DNA of 64,000 bases, from NCBI RefSeq assembly GCF_964340395.1, contig NC_135552.1, forward strand, positions 11,417,194 to 11,481,193. The letters run 5' to 3'. Shown here one piece after another: positions 1 to 12,311 of the stretch. Within the stretch, counting starts at the first letter, position 1; each line of letters begins with the position of its first letter. The notes under the pieces are model-generated. The model was not told where the DNA came from. It saw only the letters and a program-made list of their open reading frames with translations, and did not search any database. This stretch comes from Glandiceps talaboti. Taxonomy: Eukaryota > Hemichordata > Enteropneusta > Spengelidae. Both the position numbers and the translations under genes were made by a program.

Positions 1-831
1 TTGATATAAATGTGATGACGAATATCGCATTCTTATTTAACTTACATATAATATAAGACTGGAGGTGGATTTTGTAGTAAACTGAATGAAATAACCAATT
101 ACTGACGTCTGTCCATATGTGATGAATTACTCTTAAAATGTGCTGTTCACCCTTTCCCCAGCAGGAGATATAGCTAGATTTTTGGTAGATCATGTTTATT
201 TGACAATAATGTGGAGAGAGAGATATATCATAGAAAATCGAACCTAACATATGCCAACTAGACTAAGCACAAGAAATACCAAGAAAATTGTGTTGGATTG
301 AAAAAATCACAACATGGTAGTGTTTTTAGCAATGTGAAAGGTGATATTTCGTATTAAATTTGACTTGGGCGGAAAGAAAGCATTTAAGTTTTAAGCTGTA
401 CATTGTGGACATGAGATTATATCACAGGTCAGACCTTTGGAGTCTTGTTTCCTTTGAATTCAGCTGACTATTAGATCATAGTTGTTGTTGTCTCACTGGA
501 TTTGAATACCAGAAAGTAATAGTTATGTCTGAAATACCAGCAAGTACATGAAGATAGACATATGCTAATGATCTGATTTGCATATTTCTGTTATCCACAC
601 CCTAAAATCAGCTCCCAAATAGATAATGATTTCAGCGTAATACTATACTACTACTACTCCCATAAAATGGACCGCTAATTGAAATATACAATGTCTAATT
701 TTGGTAGTAATTGTAACAATTTTCATTGAATGTATTGCTAGTTGTCTGACCAAAAAATTATCACCCTATTTACAGCTAGTGCAGTTTTAAACTACAAATG
801 TATGAGAGTTTGAGGCCATAAAGCACTGAAC

Positions 832-1693
832 AGAGTCTAGAAATGGCAGTGTAATGATAGCGAGAGTCTAGAAATGGCAGTGTAATGATAGCGAGAGTCT
901 AGAAATGGCAGTGTAATGATAGCGAGAGTCTAGAAATGGCAGTGTAATGATAGGGAGAGTCTAGAAATGGCAGTGTAATGATAGCGAGAGTCTAGAAATG
1001 GCCGTGTAATGATAGCGAGAGTCTAGAAATGGCAGTGTAATGATAGGGAGAGTCTAGAAATGGCAGTGTAATGATAGCGAGAGTCTAGAAATGGCCGTGT
1101 AATGATAGCGAGAGTCTAGAAATGGCAGTGTAATGATAGGGAGAGTCTAGAAATGGCAGTGTAATGATAGCGAGAGTCTAGAAATGGCCGTGTAATGATA
1201 GCGAGAGTCTAGAAATGGCAGTGTAATGATAGCGAGAGTCTAGAAATGGCAGTGTAATGATAGCGAGAGTCTAGAAATGGCCGTGTAATGATAGCGAGAG
1301 TCTAGAAATGGCAGTGTAATGATAGCGAGAGTCTAGAAATGGCCGTGTAATGATAGCGAGAGTCTAGAAATGGCAGTGTAATGATAGCGAGAGTCTAGAA
1401 ATGGCAGTGTAATGATAGCGAGAGTCTAGAAATGGCAGTGTAATGATAGCGAGAGTCTAGAAATGGCAGTGTAATGATAGCGAGAGTCTAGAAATGACCG
1501 TGTAATGATAGCGAGAGTCTAGAAATGGCAGTGTAATGATAGCGAGAGTCTAGAAATGGCAGTGTAATGATAGCGACAGTCTAGAAATGGCCGTGTAATG
1601 ATAGCGAGAGTCTAGAAATGGCAGTGTAATGATAGCGAGAGTCTAGAAATGGCAGTGTAATGATAGCGAGAGTCTAGAAATGGCAGTGTAATA
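832..1693. repeat. 31-bp satellite with 93-bp higher-order units
   Basis: About 28 head-to-tail copies of a 31-bp unit that starts AGAGTCTAGAAATGG and ends GTAATGATAGCG. Copies differ mainly at two positions: GGCAGTG versus GGCCGTG, and ATAGCGAG versus ATAGGGAG. Copies 4 to 12 follow a repeating three-unit pattern, so a 93-bp trimer was amplified three times. There are no spacers. Each unit carries TAA-TGA-TAG in a row, and because 31 is not a multiple of 3 the array is closed to translation. Confidence 0.97.
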
Positions 1694-3240
1694 GCAATGA
1701 AGATCATTTACTGTGAATATGGAATAAATGTCTGAGACCAAAACACTCAATTTGTACATATTGTGTCATTAAATATGTGAAATGTGACCATTATGCACTT
1801 CAAGACTTAAGTACTTCTATATTCAAATTATAGGTGTTTCCATGGTTACAGTTTTTACATCATCATCCTTGTCCCCATGACAGCATGATGAATCTGATAA
1901 TCATCTACACTTTCAGGTGCTTTGTATTTTATGATACAAATCTGCCCTCACTATGTGATGCTATCTGACTTTTCCATCATTCCATTACAAAAAAAACATC
2001 TTTGTTATCAACACACTGACACAGCAGCTCCATAGTAATATTTTCCATCTAATATTGTCAAAACTACATGTTTGCCCAGCTCTTCCTTTGATTACAAAAT
2101 ATGAACATCATCCAACACTTGTCAAGCGAGTATAAAAATTCCACCATTACATGATAATGTAATATATAATCATGCCTGAAGATTTTGTTTTCTAAATCAC
2201 TTCACTTTTATCCTACTATGTAACAGATGACTGTTTATGTGATCTCTATACTTAGATTATTGAGGTTGTTTTCCATTTGATATGTTGATAAATGGTTACA
2301 GAAAATACTTAAAGTGATATCAGATTGTAACAATGGAAGCCTGCGCATAGTGATTAGCAGAGAAACAATCAGATTTAGGTTGGGTTGTATGAGGCCAGTT
2401 AAAGTCTGGTTTATAGATCAGTTTTGTGGTGAATTCAGTATCTGATGGTAGTGCTAATTTCTATGTCTGTGGTGGCTACAACTCTACACTTGTAACAATA
2501 CTCTTGGTAGTTACAATGGGTTCCTGTTTTGTCAAGGTTTTCCTCAAGGTATAATCAAGTTTTTCTTTTCTTTTCTCAACTCAATAGTGCACTAAAAACA
2601 TATTTTATTTATGTCGATGCCTTAACTACATGTTCAGACTGTTTTTCATGTAATTCCTGTCAGATCAGTTGTTTGTCATTATATTATCAGCGCTTTTGTT
2701 AGGGTAGTAAGTAGGTAAAATCTACCTGAGTTCACCTGTCATTTTACCAGGGTTCCCTACCAATATTATGGTATAATGTATGGAAAACTATGCCAGTTTT
2801 ATCAGGTTTCTTCCTTCCTGTTATTGGGGTTCCCTAACCTTAGCAAAAACACTGTATTGACTATTGTTTAGTTTATAGGATGTGTTCTTACACATTCAAT
2901 GTTTGTAATAGTGTGAATGTTTACACTGGATATCAATGATGTCACAGTATCAGACATTTAGACCAGCCTACATGTACATGTAGCTTTTGCACTTTGTTAA
3001 GTAAGAAGTTTGTAATGTTGTAGACATAAAGCTTGTCTCCTTCTATATAGCGACCACTACATAGAGCTGGGCATAGATGTATTTGACCAATGTTAAGTCA
3101 CCAAAACTATGGATGATGGACAGGTAGAGCTAAAACAGAATTATCACTTATTTATTAATGCTATGGTTGTATTGACAGAAATTAAAAGTTATCATTGCTG
3201 TTAAAAGTCCCAATGGACATGGGATATGATTGTAAAATAC

Positions 3241-3370
3241 AAAATGTACAGTCAAGAACATGTGCATATATGTACACATGCACGCACACATCAGGCGCGA
3301 TATGTGCACACACACATACATGTACACACACGTGCACGCACACACATATAATATGCATACACACCACACC
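3241..3370. repeat. CA/TACA-rich simple repeat
   Basis: Imperfect run of CA, CACG and TACATG steps, including TACATGTA at 3317. The small open frames across it are composition artefacts. Confidence 0.8.
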
Positions 3371-4508
3371 TCCACTATGATTATAGATTGTAATTTTCAT
3401 TGTCACCCACCTCCACTATGAAATAACTGAAAGTGTATACTTCCCTGTGATACCAGTGATAAGACGATTATGTATGTAAACATTCAGTTCACACCTGACA
3501 CCATTGTGTATGTAAACCCCCTGGATGTAAACATTCACACCTGACATTACATTTGATAGTAGAGATTCTTTCAACAGTACATGTAAGGTCATGTTATGTT
3601 TCCCTTGACCAATATTGTAGGGGACTATTACTATTCTATGGGACTACATGTATGTCAAGTGAGTTTTATAGCTGTTAATACTGTATAGCTTTTCATAAAG
3701 AACACAGCCAGGAAGTCATAGTACATGTATATGATGTACACGTGTATCAAGTCATGTATTGTGCAGATTGCATGATTACATATTTTCTCCTGGCTAGCAT
3801 ATTAAAATTTCATGAAATTAATGGTATGGGGTGAGGGATGGGGGTAGTAGACAAAAGTACACAAAATAATGAATGCATCGTTATATTTTTACAAAATTTG
3901 TCATGTCTAATATAATAATGGAACCCCTTAACATATGAGGATATTTATACACGTATTCTTAGCATTTTCAAGCGCTACAGCCTAGTAAGAGATCACAGCG
4001 AGTGCTTGTGCAGTTAGCTTTCATGTATACCACATGTCATACATCTTGGAGTTCTGTTACATGATTGCTTAAATTAGAGAAGATAACTGTCTCACATTAC
4101 AGTGGTACATGTACAAAAATCTGAATTTCATAGAGTTATTAACCCATAGGTGATGTTGACAAGAGAAATTCAATATTAACCACACACCAGCAAAACCAAA
4201 ATTCTAAGGCAATGCAGTAAAAATGATAACATATGCTTGGTGCACTCTTTGAACTTTAATGGAAATGCTGCCAAGGCAAATAAACCATATATCATTCGTC
4301 CTTCCGATTTGGTTTTTGGTTCCGAGTGTTTGGTTAGTTGTATGTAAGTGAAGAAGTGTATTGTCCAGCCACAAGTGTAATGTGTCCTTTCTTATTCCAG
4401 GGTGATGGTTTTCTTTCCAGAAATTGTACATATTTCTTCATTTTTTTTTGTGGCTGTATCGTTAATTAAGCAAAGTTGTAAAGTTTTATTTTTTGTTAAA
4501 TCCTACAG

Positions 4509-4613
4509 CCACCTGACTATTGGGTAAACGTCCGAAGTCTTGAAAATCTAAGTGACGGAGGAATTCTTGATCCAGATGATCAAGTATATGATGTAGCTGA
4601 TGATAGAGAAAAG
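4509..4613 (+). CDS. pard3: Par-3 exon A: CR1 oligomerisation domain, end
   Basis: 105 bases, phase 0 to 0, 35 codons, between a CTACAG acceptor and a GTAAGG donor. The product contains PPDYWVNVRSLE, then DGGILDPDD and YDVADDREK. Vertebrate Par-3 has the matching NYWIQVHRLE, DGGILDLDD and CDVADDKDR. This is the second half of the N-terminal DIX-like fold (CR1, PB1-like) through which Par-3 self-assembles into filaments and clusters at the cortex. The first half of the domain, with the initiator Met, lies upstream of the window. Intron position agrees with the vertebrate gene as far as I recall it. Confidence 0.95.
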
Positions 4614-5753
4614 GTAAGGCAGAGAGATACTTGAATTACAATCTCATAAATTTTGAAACTTTACATATCAATTATATGTTACCTTAGTAGGCCTTGAGAA
4701 TGATGTGTATGCTATAAAGACACTAGAATATTTACCTGAATTCCCCCAGTCATTGTACATACATGTAGGTACCCTGTCAAAGTCACTGTCACAGTGTATT
4801 AGGGAAATGTGTCAGTTTTACTACATTTCTCCCTCAGTTTTACTAGTTTCTCCAGATGTTAACGGCAACTCCTAAGAGTTATCAAGAATAGGATTAGAAC
4901 CTTTTAGTCAGCATGAATAGTGGCTATGCCATGCCAGGCTTTTTTGTACATTGTACCCTACATTTACTATATACCGCAAGCAGTATTTGTTTTACTTATT
5001 GTTGCATATTATTGTATGTCATTCAAAAGGTGACTTTGTTCATTTCTTTGTCTTCGGCGTTCATAAATATCTTTAAATATGTGTTCATTGCTGGTAGGAA
5101 TAAAAATAATTATGTCACTTGTTCATGTACTGAATGCACCTGTGTATTGTTTGACAAATGCAAAGCCTTTGACAGTGGGAACCCAACAAAAGTTGTGGGC
5201 AACACCTTAAAGCAAAGGTCAAGCGGTGTAAATTATTCAAGGTGTCAAAGAATGGGGTACGCCATTGTATTAAGTATACAAACAGTAACTGTAGTCAGCA
5301 TTGTCCACTACGACCACCTCTACTTGCTAAAACCTATAAGTTGTTGAACATTCAGTGCTTGTCTAGTAATGTACTGTTGGGGAGGTCATCGGAGGTTAAT
5401 CTACCCCGAAAGGAAATTCTACAGTGGTTAATTTGTGTGCATGGAATATGAGTTTCAAATACCGACCTTCGACTGGGAGGCAAGTCATGAAGGTAGGTGG
5501 GAACACGACCCAGTGCAAAATTTAGGCTACAATCATGAAACTAATTATGTTGTGTTAGTTTTGTCTGTCAATCTTTTTCATCACTAGATATGACGAACAA
5601 AAATGCTGTGTGCTGATGAGTATGTTTCTTACACTTTTTTAACACATCGAGTATCCAAAATAGATTATATCAAAGTATACATGTATTATCAGAAATCTTC
5701 ATGGTATCTCACGCCACAATCTTCCTGTCATATAAAGTAAATATTATGTACAA

Positions 5754-6024
5754 TTTAACTTTTCTGTTCTAAGATTTGAAAACTGCTAACACATTCTATT
5801 TTCTAAAACACCGAGATTCAAGTTTAACTTTTCCGTTCTAAGATTTGAAAACAGCTAACACATTCTATTCTATAACACCAAGATACAAGTTTAAATTTTC
5901 CATTCTAAGATTTGAAAACAGCTAACACACACTGTTCTAAAACACAGAGATTCAAGTTTAACTTTTCCGTTCTAAGATTTGAAAACAGCTAGCACATTCT
6001 ATTCTTTAACACCAAGATACAAGT
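5754..6024. repeat. 4-copy minisatellite, 67-69 bp unit, dimeric
   Basis: Four copies beginning at 5754, 5823, 5890 and 5957, each with TTCTAAGATTTGAAAAC followed by GCTAACACA. Copies 1 and 3 share GAGATTCAAG while copies 2 and 4 share CCAAGATACAAG. The array therefore grew by duplication of a two-unit block of about 136 bp. Confidence 0.9.
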
Positions 6025-7255
6025 TGCTGTTAAGGTGAGAAAGATATGTCCACCTTTTATTAGCATAGCAAACTTACTTCATTGTCAGTGTCCTACTTTT
6101 GTCCAAGTATACCCGTCATAAATTCATTACATGAGTACATAGAAAAATTCATTGTTGAGAATTTGTAAGATGTCAAGGTATTTTTTGTGGAATGTTTATC
6201 AGGATATTTAACCATATTACAGATTTAAAGATGTTTTTTGTGTGTATGCCGTACTTAACTTTTAGAAATAAAACACCTTAGGCATTGACTACTTGGTATG
6301 AAGCCCAAGGATATATATACAAATACCTGTTCATTTCCCTCGCAAAATTTGCCCTCGAGTCTTTACTATAATTGTGACAAAAAGCACACACCTTGTTATA
6401 TTGTACAATTTTTGTTTAATGAGAACATTTTTGTTGTTGAAAAGAATTCAGGCCTAAGGAAAGATTTTAATGAAACTTTCATGTATTAAAAAATGTTTGG
6501 CATGTTTCCACCATTTTGGTGTCAAAGGGCAAAGGTCATGCCATTCATGCTAGGAAGCATTGATATCTTTAAAAGTCCTGTTGTGTTGTATTCATAATTG
6601 GGACAGTGTGGTGTGTTCACTAGCATTTTTCATTCACCTAAATATTTTGCCAATCAATACTGTGACAGATATTAGATTAGATTATATATTAGATTCATAC
6701 AGCCGTCACAAGTACCGTCACAAGTACCGTAGATAAAGAAAATATCTCTTGTCTGTACCAACAACCAAATGTACTTGTTCGTAGTTCAACGTACAAACTG
6801 TGGCTATACAAATATAGGTACTTCCCCTGTTTGATATTGAATTCCACAGTACATGCAGAAACTCATATTATACCAGTCTCGTGTGACATTCTAATATGTC
6901 ATGTACATTTCCAATAGCCTGTCTTCTAGCTGAATCTGTGACTCTGCTATAGTCATTCACATCAGCCTGTCTTACTAACTGAAGCTACATGTATGACTAT
7001 AGGATAATTGATCACTACAGTCTGATTGTATAACCTGAAAAATGTTATTGTTTCCTCATATGTACTAGGCTCCAATATGGGATAGCAATCAAGTAGTTAC
7101 ATATCAAACCACTGTCTGGATGTTTTAGACTTATTATTTTTTTTTGTACTAGTGATTCACTATTATACTTTATAGTGGACAAGTGCAAGTGGAGTTGTAG
7201 ATTCAGCCGATAGCCCAGTGGTATAATAAGAGACACACAAAACAAATGAACTTTT

Positions 7256-7548
7256 TCAGTTGCTCCCTTCTGGCCACCGCTATCGATCCTTAAAAGTCAG
7301 GTCGGTACGTTTTAGCAACAGTTTCTTCCCACGCGCAGTTCAGTCACTGTCATGATAATCTTTTAATTAACTTGCATAGTTTTAACAGTTTTAACAGTTT
7401 TACTCTTGTGTCATGTCGGTAGTTTTGGTGTTGTCTTGTATGGATTGTAGATTGTTTGTTCTGAGCGACATCGCAACATATTCCTAGTGTATTCTTTTTA
7501 AATGATGCACAATGGCAATAAATATATTATTATTATTATTATTATTAA
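7256..7548 (+). mobile_element. 5'-truncated non-LTR retrotransposon (LINE) 3' end
   Basis: The frame from 7260 reads LLPSGHRYRSLKVRSVRFSN and continues with SFFPRAVQSLS to a stop at 7353. This is the motif (LPSG-R-R ... R-SFFPRAV) typical of the extreme C-terminus of reverse transcriptases in many animal LINEs. About 190 bases of 3' UTR follow, ending in AATAAATA and an ATT trinucleotide tail at about 7525-7548. The rest of the element is absent, as expected for 5' truncation on insertion. Its sense strand is the same as Par-3. Exact 5' boundary and clade unknown. Confidence 0.8.
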
Positions 7549-7630
7549 CCACTGACAATTCATTTGACAGGTGAAACAGTATATTTGTTTAGGATTGAAC
7601 TGTTTTCTATGAAATATTTAAATTTTATAC

Positions 7631-7950
7631 CCTAATATTTTCCTTCATTCAGCCAAGGAAAATATGAGTGACCTAAGAAGTATTTGTCCCTACTAGTTGC
7701 TAGATAAATAGAGTAATTTTTCGGCTGAATGAAGAAAAATATTGGAGAATAAACTTAGTTACACCAGCAGCAGTATATCAAAGAAAAATCGGTGTGAAGT
7801 ATTGGCAGGTTTGAATGTTTTGATTCATAATTCGAACACAGTAGAATCAGTGATGTAGACACACGTTGTCGTGACATAGAACGACCAGAGTATATACTAG
7901 TATACACAAACATTATGCCATGCACGAGTCAAGTTGAACAAAAAAATATG
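7631..7950. mobile_element. foldback repeat family 1, copy 1
   Basis: Begins CCTAATATTTTCCTTCATTC, and the reverse-complement arm (GGCTGAATGAAGAAAAATAT) lies at 7723-7742. A second segment resembles the copies at 28531 and 36319 (motifs CAGTGA-GTAGA and GACATAGAACGA). The right end, CCATGCACGAG followed by TTGAACAAAAAAATATGG, recurs inverted at 25283. No coding capacity, so probably a non-autonomous DNA element. Confidence 0.7.
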
Positions 7951-8204
7951 GAATATTATCACCAAATGGGAAATCTCGCTATTAATGCTACCAGAACTTT
8001 ATATGTTGTAAGACTAGTAAAGATGAATTCTCTTTACTTGCTTCTCTGATACTTGAAACTAATTCACAGTCATTTGATATAGAACCAATTCTAAACTAAT
8101 ATCCATGTAATGTATATTTGCTATTAGTTTATAGTGGTTGCTTCCTGTAAGTAATGTCAGCATCACAACTGAACAACAGTTGTAAGTTTTCTCTTTTTGT
8201 GTGA

Positions 8205-8409
8205 ATTTGAAAGCATCTTGATTCAACATTCAACATTGGAGTTACTCCTGATAAAGTTAAGACTTCATTTTCCAAAATGTAAACATACCATCCTTGTGTA
8301 ATTTCAAAAGCATCTTGATTCAACATTCAACATTCAACATTCAACATTCAACATTGGAGTTACTTGTGATAGAGTTAAGACTTCATTTTCCAAAATGTAC
8401 ATATACCAT
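8205..8409. repeat. tandem duplication with ATTCAAC 7-mer expansion
   Basis: Two copies of an about 100-bp segment (AAAGCATCTTGATTCAAC ... TTCATTTTCCAAAATGTA). The second copy carries a longer run of the 7-mer ATTCAAC (five rather than two), so slippage followed the duplication. Confidence 0.88.
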
Positions 8410-9760
8410 TCAAAATGGCTGACATGGGATCTGTACTGTAGTATTGCACCAAAAATCAAAATATTTTGTTTTGCAGTAATTTTTCATAACTTGGAATATG
8501 AAAATATTATTCAAGAAATATTTGGATTCTTTATTTGATATAATACCATCATATCATTCTCAAATATTATAAACAGAAAAAAAATATTCATTGTCAAAAT
8601 AAATAAACTCATAAACATTCCTAAGATGACTTGTAGGTAGGTAAATTTTTGTGCTATTATGGTAGTACTCCAAAAATGTGTGAGTATGTACATATATTCA
8701 TGACTGAATACAAGCATTGTATGGCCATGTCCAGTTTGTGCATTGGTGGTATTAATAGCTACATACCTGATGAACATAGCATAAATATTAAGTAGGGATA
8801 AAGCTATGAGTAGATAGCCACTTATTAAAAGTTTGGGGCCAAACACAGTGTAAACATGGAGTTTATGCTCTGTTATGTAAAGGCAAAGTGCAAGTGATAG
8901 GAAAGGTCCTTGTGAATTCCAGACTCAGACTACATTTTCATCTAATACTAGCTCTTGCCAGACATTCAAATTTTTTGATTACTACTAGATTGAATACATT
9001 GCTTCAAACACAGATCACAATAACAGAGACAGTCTTTTATGGGGACTTAGTGTGGTACTCTTTAATGTAGTTGGTTCCAAAATGAATTAAACTAATGCAG
9101 CAAAATCAGATTATACCAACTAAGCAGGATTTTGTATATATGCATCATTTAACTCAGTTCCTGAACAGAAGATGTAATTTGCTAGTAAATCATTACTTTG
9201 TACTGTAAAGCGGGTTTTGGTATTCCAGGATGTGAAACTGATGGGTTATTTTGATGAATGCAGCGATTATGATATTTAACATGTAACATGTATAGTATAT
9301 CCTGGTGACATTTCTCATTCACGCACGCACACTGACACATGGTACAAATTTCAACTCTTCCAATTTGATATTTCAGGATAGAAATATGTATTGTACTCTA
9401 AGCTATACCTTGCATATGGTCCAGAATAAATATGGAACTTCTCAGAGGAGGCTGGAAGGGTCTTATGTGACACCCATGTGACCGTTGAACACTAGAGCTT
9501 ACCTCTATAACTTCTCATGCACTTAATCTCATTGTATAGAAGTTGACTCATACAATATTAAAATATGATGAAGAATAGACGTCGACTCTAATCTGTCAGA
9601 TTTATCTAAAAAAATGAACAGCTTAGGGGGTCTTGTGGCTTACATGTACGACATGTCACTGGTTCAGTGATGATGAAATATGAGTCAAAATATTCCAAAT
9701 CTTCAATATTTTCCCCACTTTTCCATAAATTAAGCTTGCACAGGTATAATCATTTTATTA

Positions 9761-9800
9761 TTCAGTAATATTTTCCTTCAATCAGCCAGAAAGCATTCAG
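9761..9800. repeat. partial arm of foldback family 1
   Basis: TAATATTTTCCTTCAATCAG followed by CCAGAAA matches the left arm of the elements at 7631 and 36319. No second arm is seen nearby. Confidence 0.5.
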
Positions 9801-10229
9801 AACAAACAAATAGAGTTTCATCACTACTCAGCTTCCACTCATAGTGACAAGGCCTGTTATGTCTTTGGTATTTTCCCTGCCTTTACATGTAAGGAACGAA
9901 TGAATGTATTGGGAACAAAAGTATCAACGTGGGTTTTGTAAACATTCATGCATAGCAAAATAGCATATAAAAACCACATGTAATTTTCGGTACCTGAAAT
10001 AGAATATTACTGTCTAGGCACACCATGAAAATAATGAACATTTGATTTCTTGGTCGACACCATAATTTCTGCTCCACATGCTTCACATGCATTACTATGA
10101 AAATAAGTTGCCCTTCTTGTTTATTTTGACCCTCTACAGGAGGTAAAATGCTATTGCAGGTACCTAGAATTCAGATTCTTGTCAACAGTGCTATACAACC
10201 TTTCTTCATTGCTGTTACTGTATGTACAT

Positions 10230-10395
10230 GTAAGGTAAAAATGTAGAACAGAGTCCATCCATTGCCGGCTGCTGTAGACATATCAAATCCTATTCCTAAC
10301 CCAGCCCTGACCCCCTCAATCCCTAGCTTGAATACAAATATGTGCATACATTTTGTATTGCACAATCAATCCACTGTTTTCCATTCTTGCTGAAT
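10230..10395. repeat. dispersed repeat family 2, copy 1
   Basis: Contains TATTCCTAACCCAGCCCTGA, then CCCTAGCTTGAATACAAA, a TATTGCACAATC segment and CCACTGTTTTCCATTC. The same order recurs twice at 38095-38345. Unclassified. Confidence 0.6.
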
Positions 10396-11347
10396 GTTAA
10401 CTCATTTGCTGTCCAACGATCCAATTACTTCATTTCCCAACCCTATTTACTGTGTTTCAGTGCACTTACTGTTTTTGACTCAAGCCATTCTTTTCACATG
10501 ACCTCATGTGACCTTACATATGTTAACAGTGAACTTCACTGAGAAACCTTATGGTGCATAGCTAACTACTCCATCTTTGCAGCCGTCACCATGGTGATGA
10601 TAGTCAGGTATTGAGACTAGGGAGATTGAAGAGAAATATGCACAAAATGCTATTATCAGTCTAGTGCATCATCATCCCCTTTCAATTAAGCTGCTACAAT
10701 GACTATTTCATTACATTCATTATAATCACTTCCTATTTCCGACCCATTCATCAAAGTTCATTTCAGCACTTCACTGATGTCATTATATATCTGTGTTCAA
10801 TGAAAAGATGGAATTGGTTATCAGTATTAGAGTAAACTAAAAGTGAATTCTGTTATTATATTACATGATGAGTCTCCATCTACATTAATACTATATATAT
10901 TCATCCTTCTCATTATATACATTGTAAAAGTATGATGTGATCAGTGCCTCTGATTCAAGCATACTTTACATATAAATGCAACAATGATGTACAAATCTCT
11001 TGCTTGTTTTCTTATACATGTAGCATTTTTGAACCATTCTCGCAAACCAGAACTGTTATTTCTTCCGCTACACTTCGAGTAGGGACCGGCTCGTTAAGAA
11101 TGGTGCCGTAAAACGGTCGTGGTTTGTGACGATGGTTTAAACATTGTACTAGCCTAGACTCCAGTCCTGCTTTTCCCCAACCACGTCTGGTATTTTGCTA
11201 ATGACCTATTACTTCATATTAAGCGATGACCAGAAAACAGGCACAAATTCTTATTGGGTTTGTAATTCTTCCCTCTGTTAAATGACGTTAATAGGCCATT
11301 GCTGACTGCAAACAGGAAATTGATAATACAGCGCCCTCACTCAAATT

Positions 11348-11452
11348 GGGGGGTATCATCACCTCAGTGTATTGTTTCTTAAGAGATTTATCTCGTGGTA
11401 TTCTGTAGAAGTGTAAATCAGGGATGTTTTTTGTATTGACAGGACAGCTACC
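11348..11452 (-). pseudogene. THAP zinc-finger-like fragment
   Basis: On the minus strand the frame reads CPVNTKNIPDLHFYRIPRDK followed by SLKKQYTEVM. This resembles the first part of the THAP DNA-binding domain (C-x-NN/TK ... hydrophobic-FYR-IP-x-D-x-LRKKW/Y), a zinc finger found in THAP proteins and P-element-like transposases. The remaining C2-CH residues and the C-terminal half are missing. A GAG|GTGATG step after YTE could be an old splice donor. It may be a lone decayed exon or transposon relic inside the Par-3 intron. Similarity judged by eye only. Confidence 0.42.
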
Positions 11453-12199
11453 TAACAGTTTACCAGCCACCTATATTCTCCATCAAAAATTCTATGCATC
11501 TTTGCTCCATTATTGGAAACATCTATGAAATGGCTACATGCCCATGACACCTGTCGTGTATAATAAATCAGTTTTATTATATTGCATTTCAGTTCTCCAT
11601 AACATTTGAATAGTCTCATTCTGTGTGTATATATATAGTGAGTATGTTTGAACCTACAACAGTTGACTGTGTGTACAGAATGAAAGCTGTCTGGGCCTCT
11701 TTTCAATAAAACATATACTTAGTACTACAAATACTGATAAGTGGTCACACATGTATACTATAATGAAGACTACTGAGTTTGTGTCATTGTTAGTTTAGGG
11801 TCACACCATCAGAGGAAATTACCAATAAACATCTTTAGATTGATTTCCTGCATTGAAAGTAAGATTCTTGAAAGGGAAATTCTTCTTCCATGATTTATTT
11901 ACCAGAAGGCAAATAGTGTTTTTTCCAGGCTTCTGTATGTTTGCTTAGCTGTTAGGTTGCCATCAGGCATATATTGTAAATGATGTGTGAGCAGTGATAT
12001 TTACAAATTATTTCAAGATACATTGCTTGTGTGTTAAAGCTAGGTCTGATTTTAATACATGAGATCTACATATATGTGACCAGAGATGAACTCTGTAGTA
12101 CTCTGCAAAGGGCAAGGTACTGAATTTACCTTGTACATGTAAAACTTTCAACTTTGTCTGTCTAGCATGTTAAAATGTTTTCTGAGGTTGATTTATTCA

Positions 12200-12230
12200 T
12201 AGCCCAGAGACTTTGCCATCTGGCTTGACA
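12200..12230. repeat. isolated relative of the 47-bp minisatellite unit
   Basis: TAGCCCAGAGACTTTGCCAT followed by CTGGCTTGACA is close to the unit of the array at 30750-31490. A nearby inverted piece (GATAGCCAAGTCTCTTGG) also matches. Confidence 0.55.
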
Positions 12231-12283
12231 ATGTCTTTGATAGCCAAGTCTCTTGGCTTATTTATATGGTCTTTAAAATGAAG

Positions 12284-12311
12284 AGGGGTGGTGGGGGGTG
12301 GGGGTGGGGTG
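12284..12311 (+). other. G-quadruplex-type tract
   Basis: Four G runs of 4, 6, 5 and 4 separated by short loops (TGGT, T, T) fit the canonical quadruplex pattern on the Par-3 sense strand. It could form in pre-mRNA. Confidence 0.7.

Larger units (their letters stand above)
1..4508 (+). other. upstream intron of Par-3 (3' part)
   Basis: No exon is visible. In particular, no sequence encodes the conserved Par-3 N-terminus (Met-Lys-Val-Thr-Val-Cys-Phe-Gly type). The stretch holds the 31-bp satellite at 832-1693, a CA-rich tract at 3241-3370, a local duplication around 3470-3560 and a cluster of TACATGTA octamers. The rest looks like ordinary AT-rich intron. Ends with a pyrimidine tract and CTACAG acceptor. 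Confidence 0.7.

Noticed and set aside
832-1693. CRISPR-like array
   Set aside because: The 31-bp units are contiguous with no unique spacers, and the context is an animal intron. It is a satellite.
1-4508. First coding exon or promoter of Par-3
   Set aside because: No sequence encoding the conserved N-terminal strand of CR1 was found, and no promoter-like or CpG-island sequence; it must lie upstream of the window.
4913-5347. 144-codon open frame on the plus strand
   Set aside because: No recognisable domain, no splice or start context, AT-rich composition like the surrounding intron. Left as unexplained intron.
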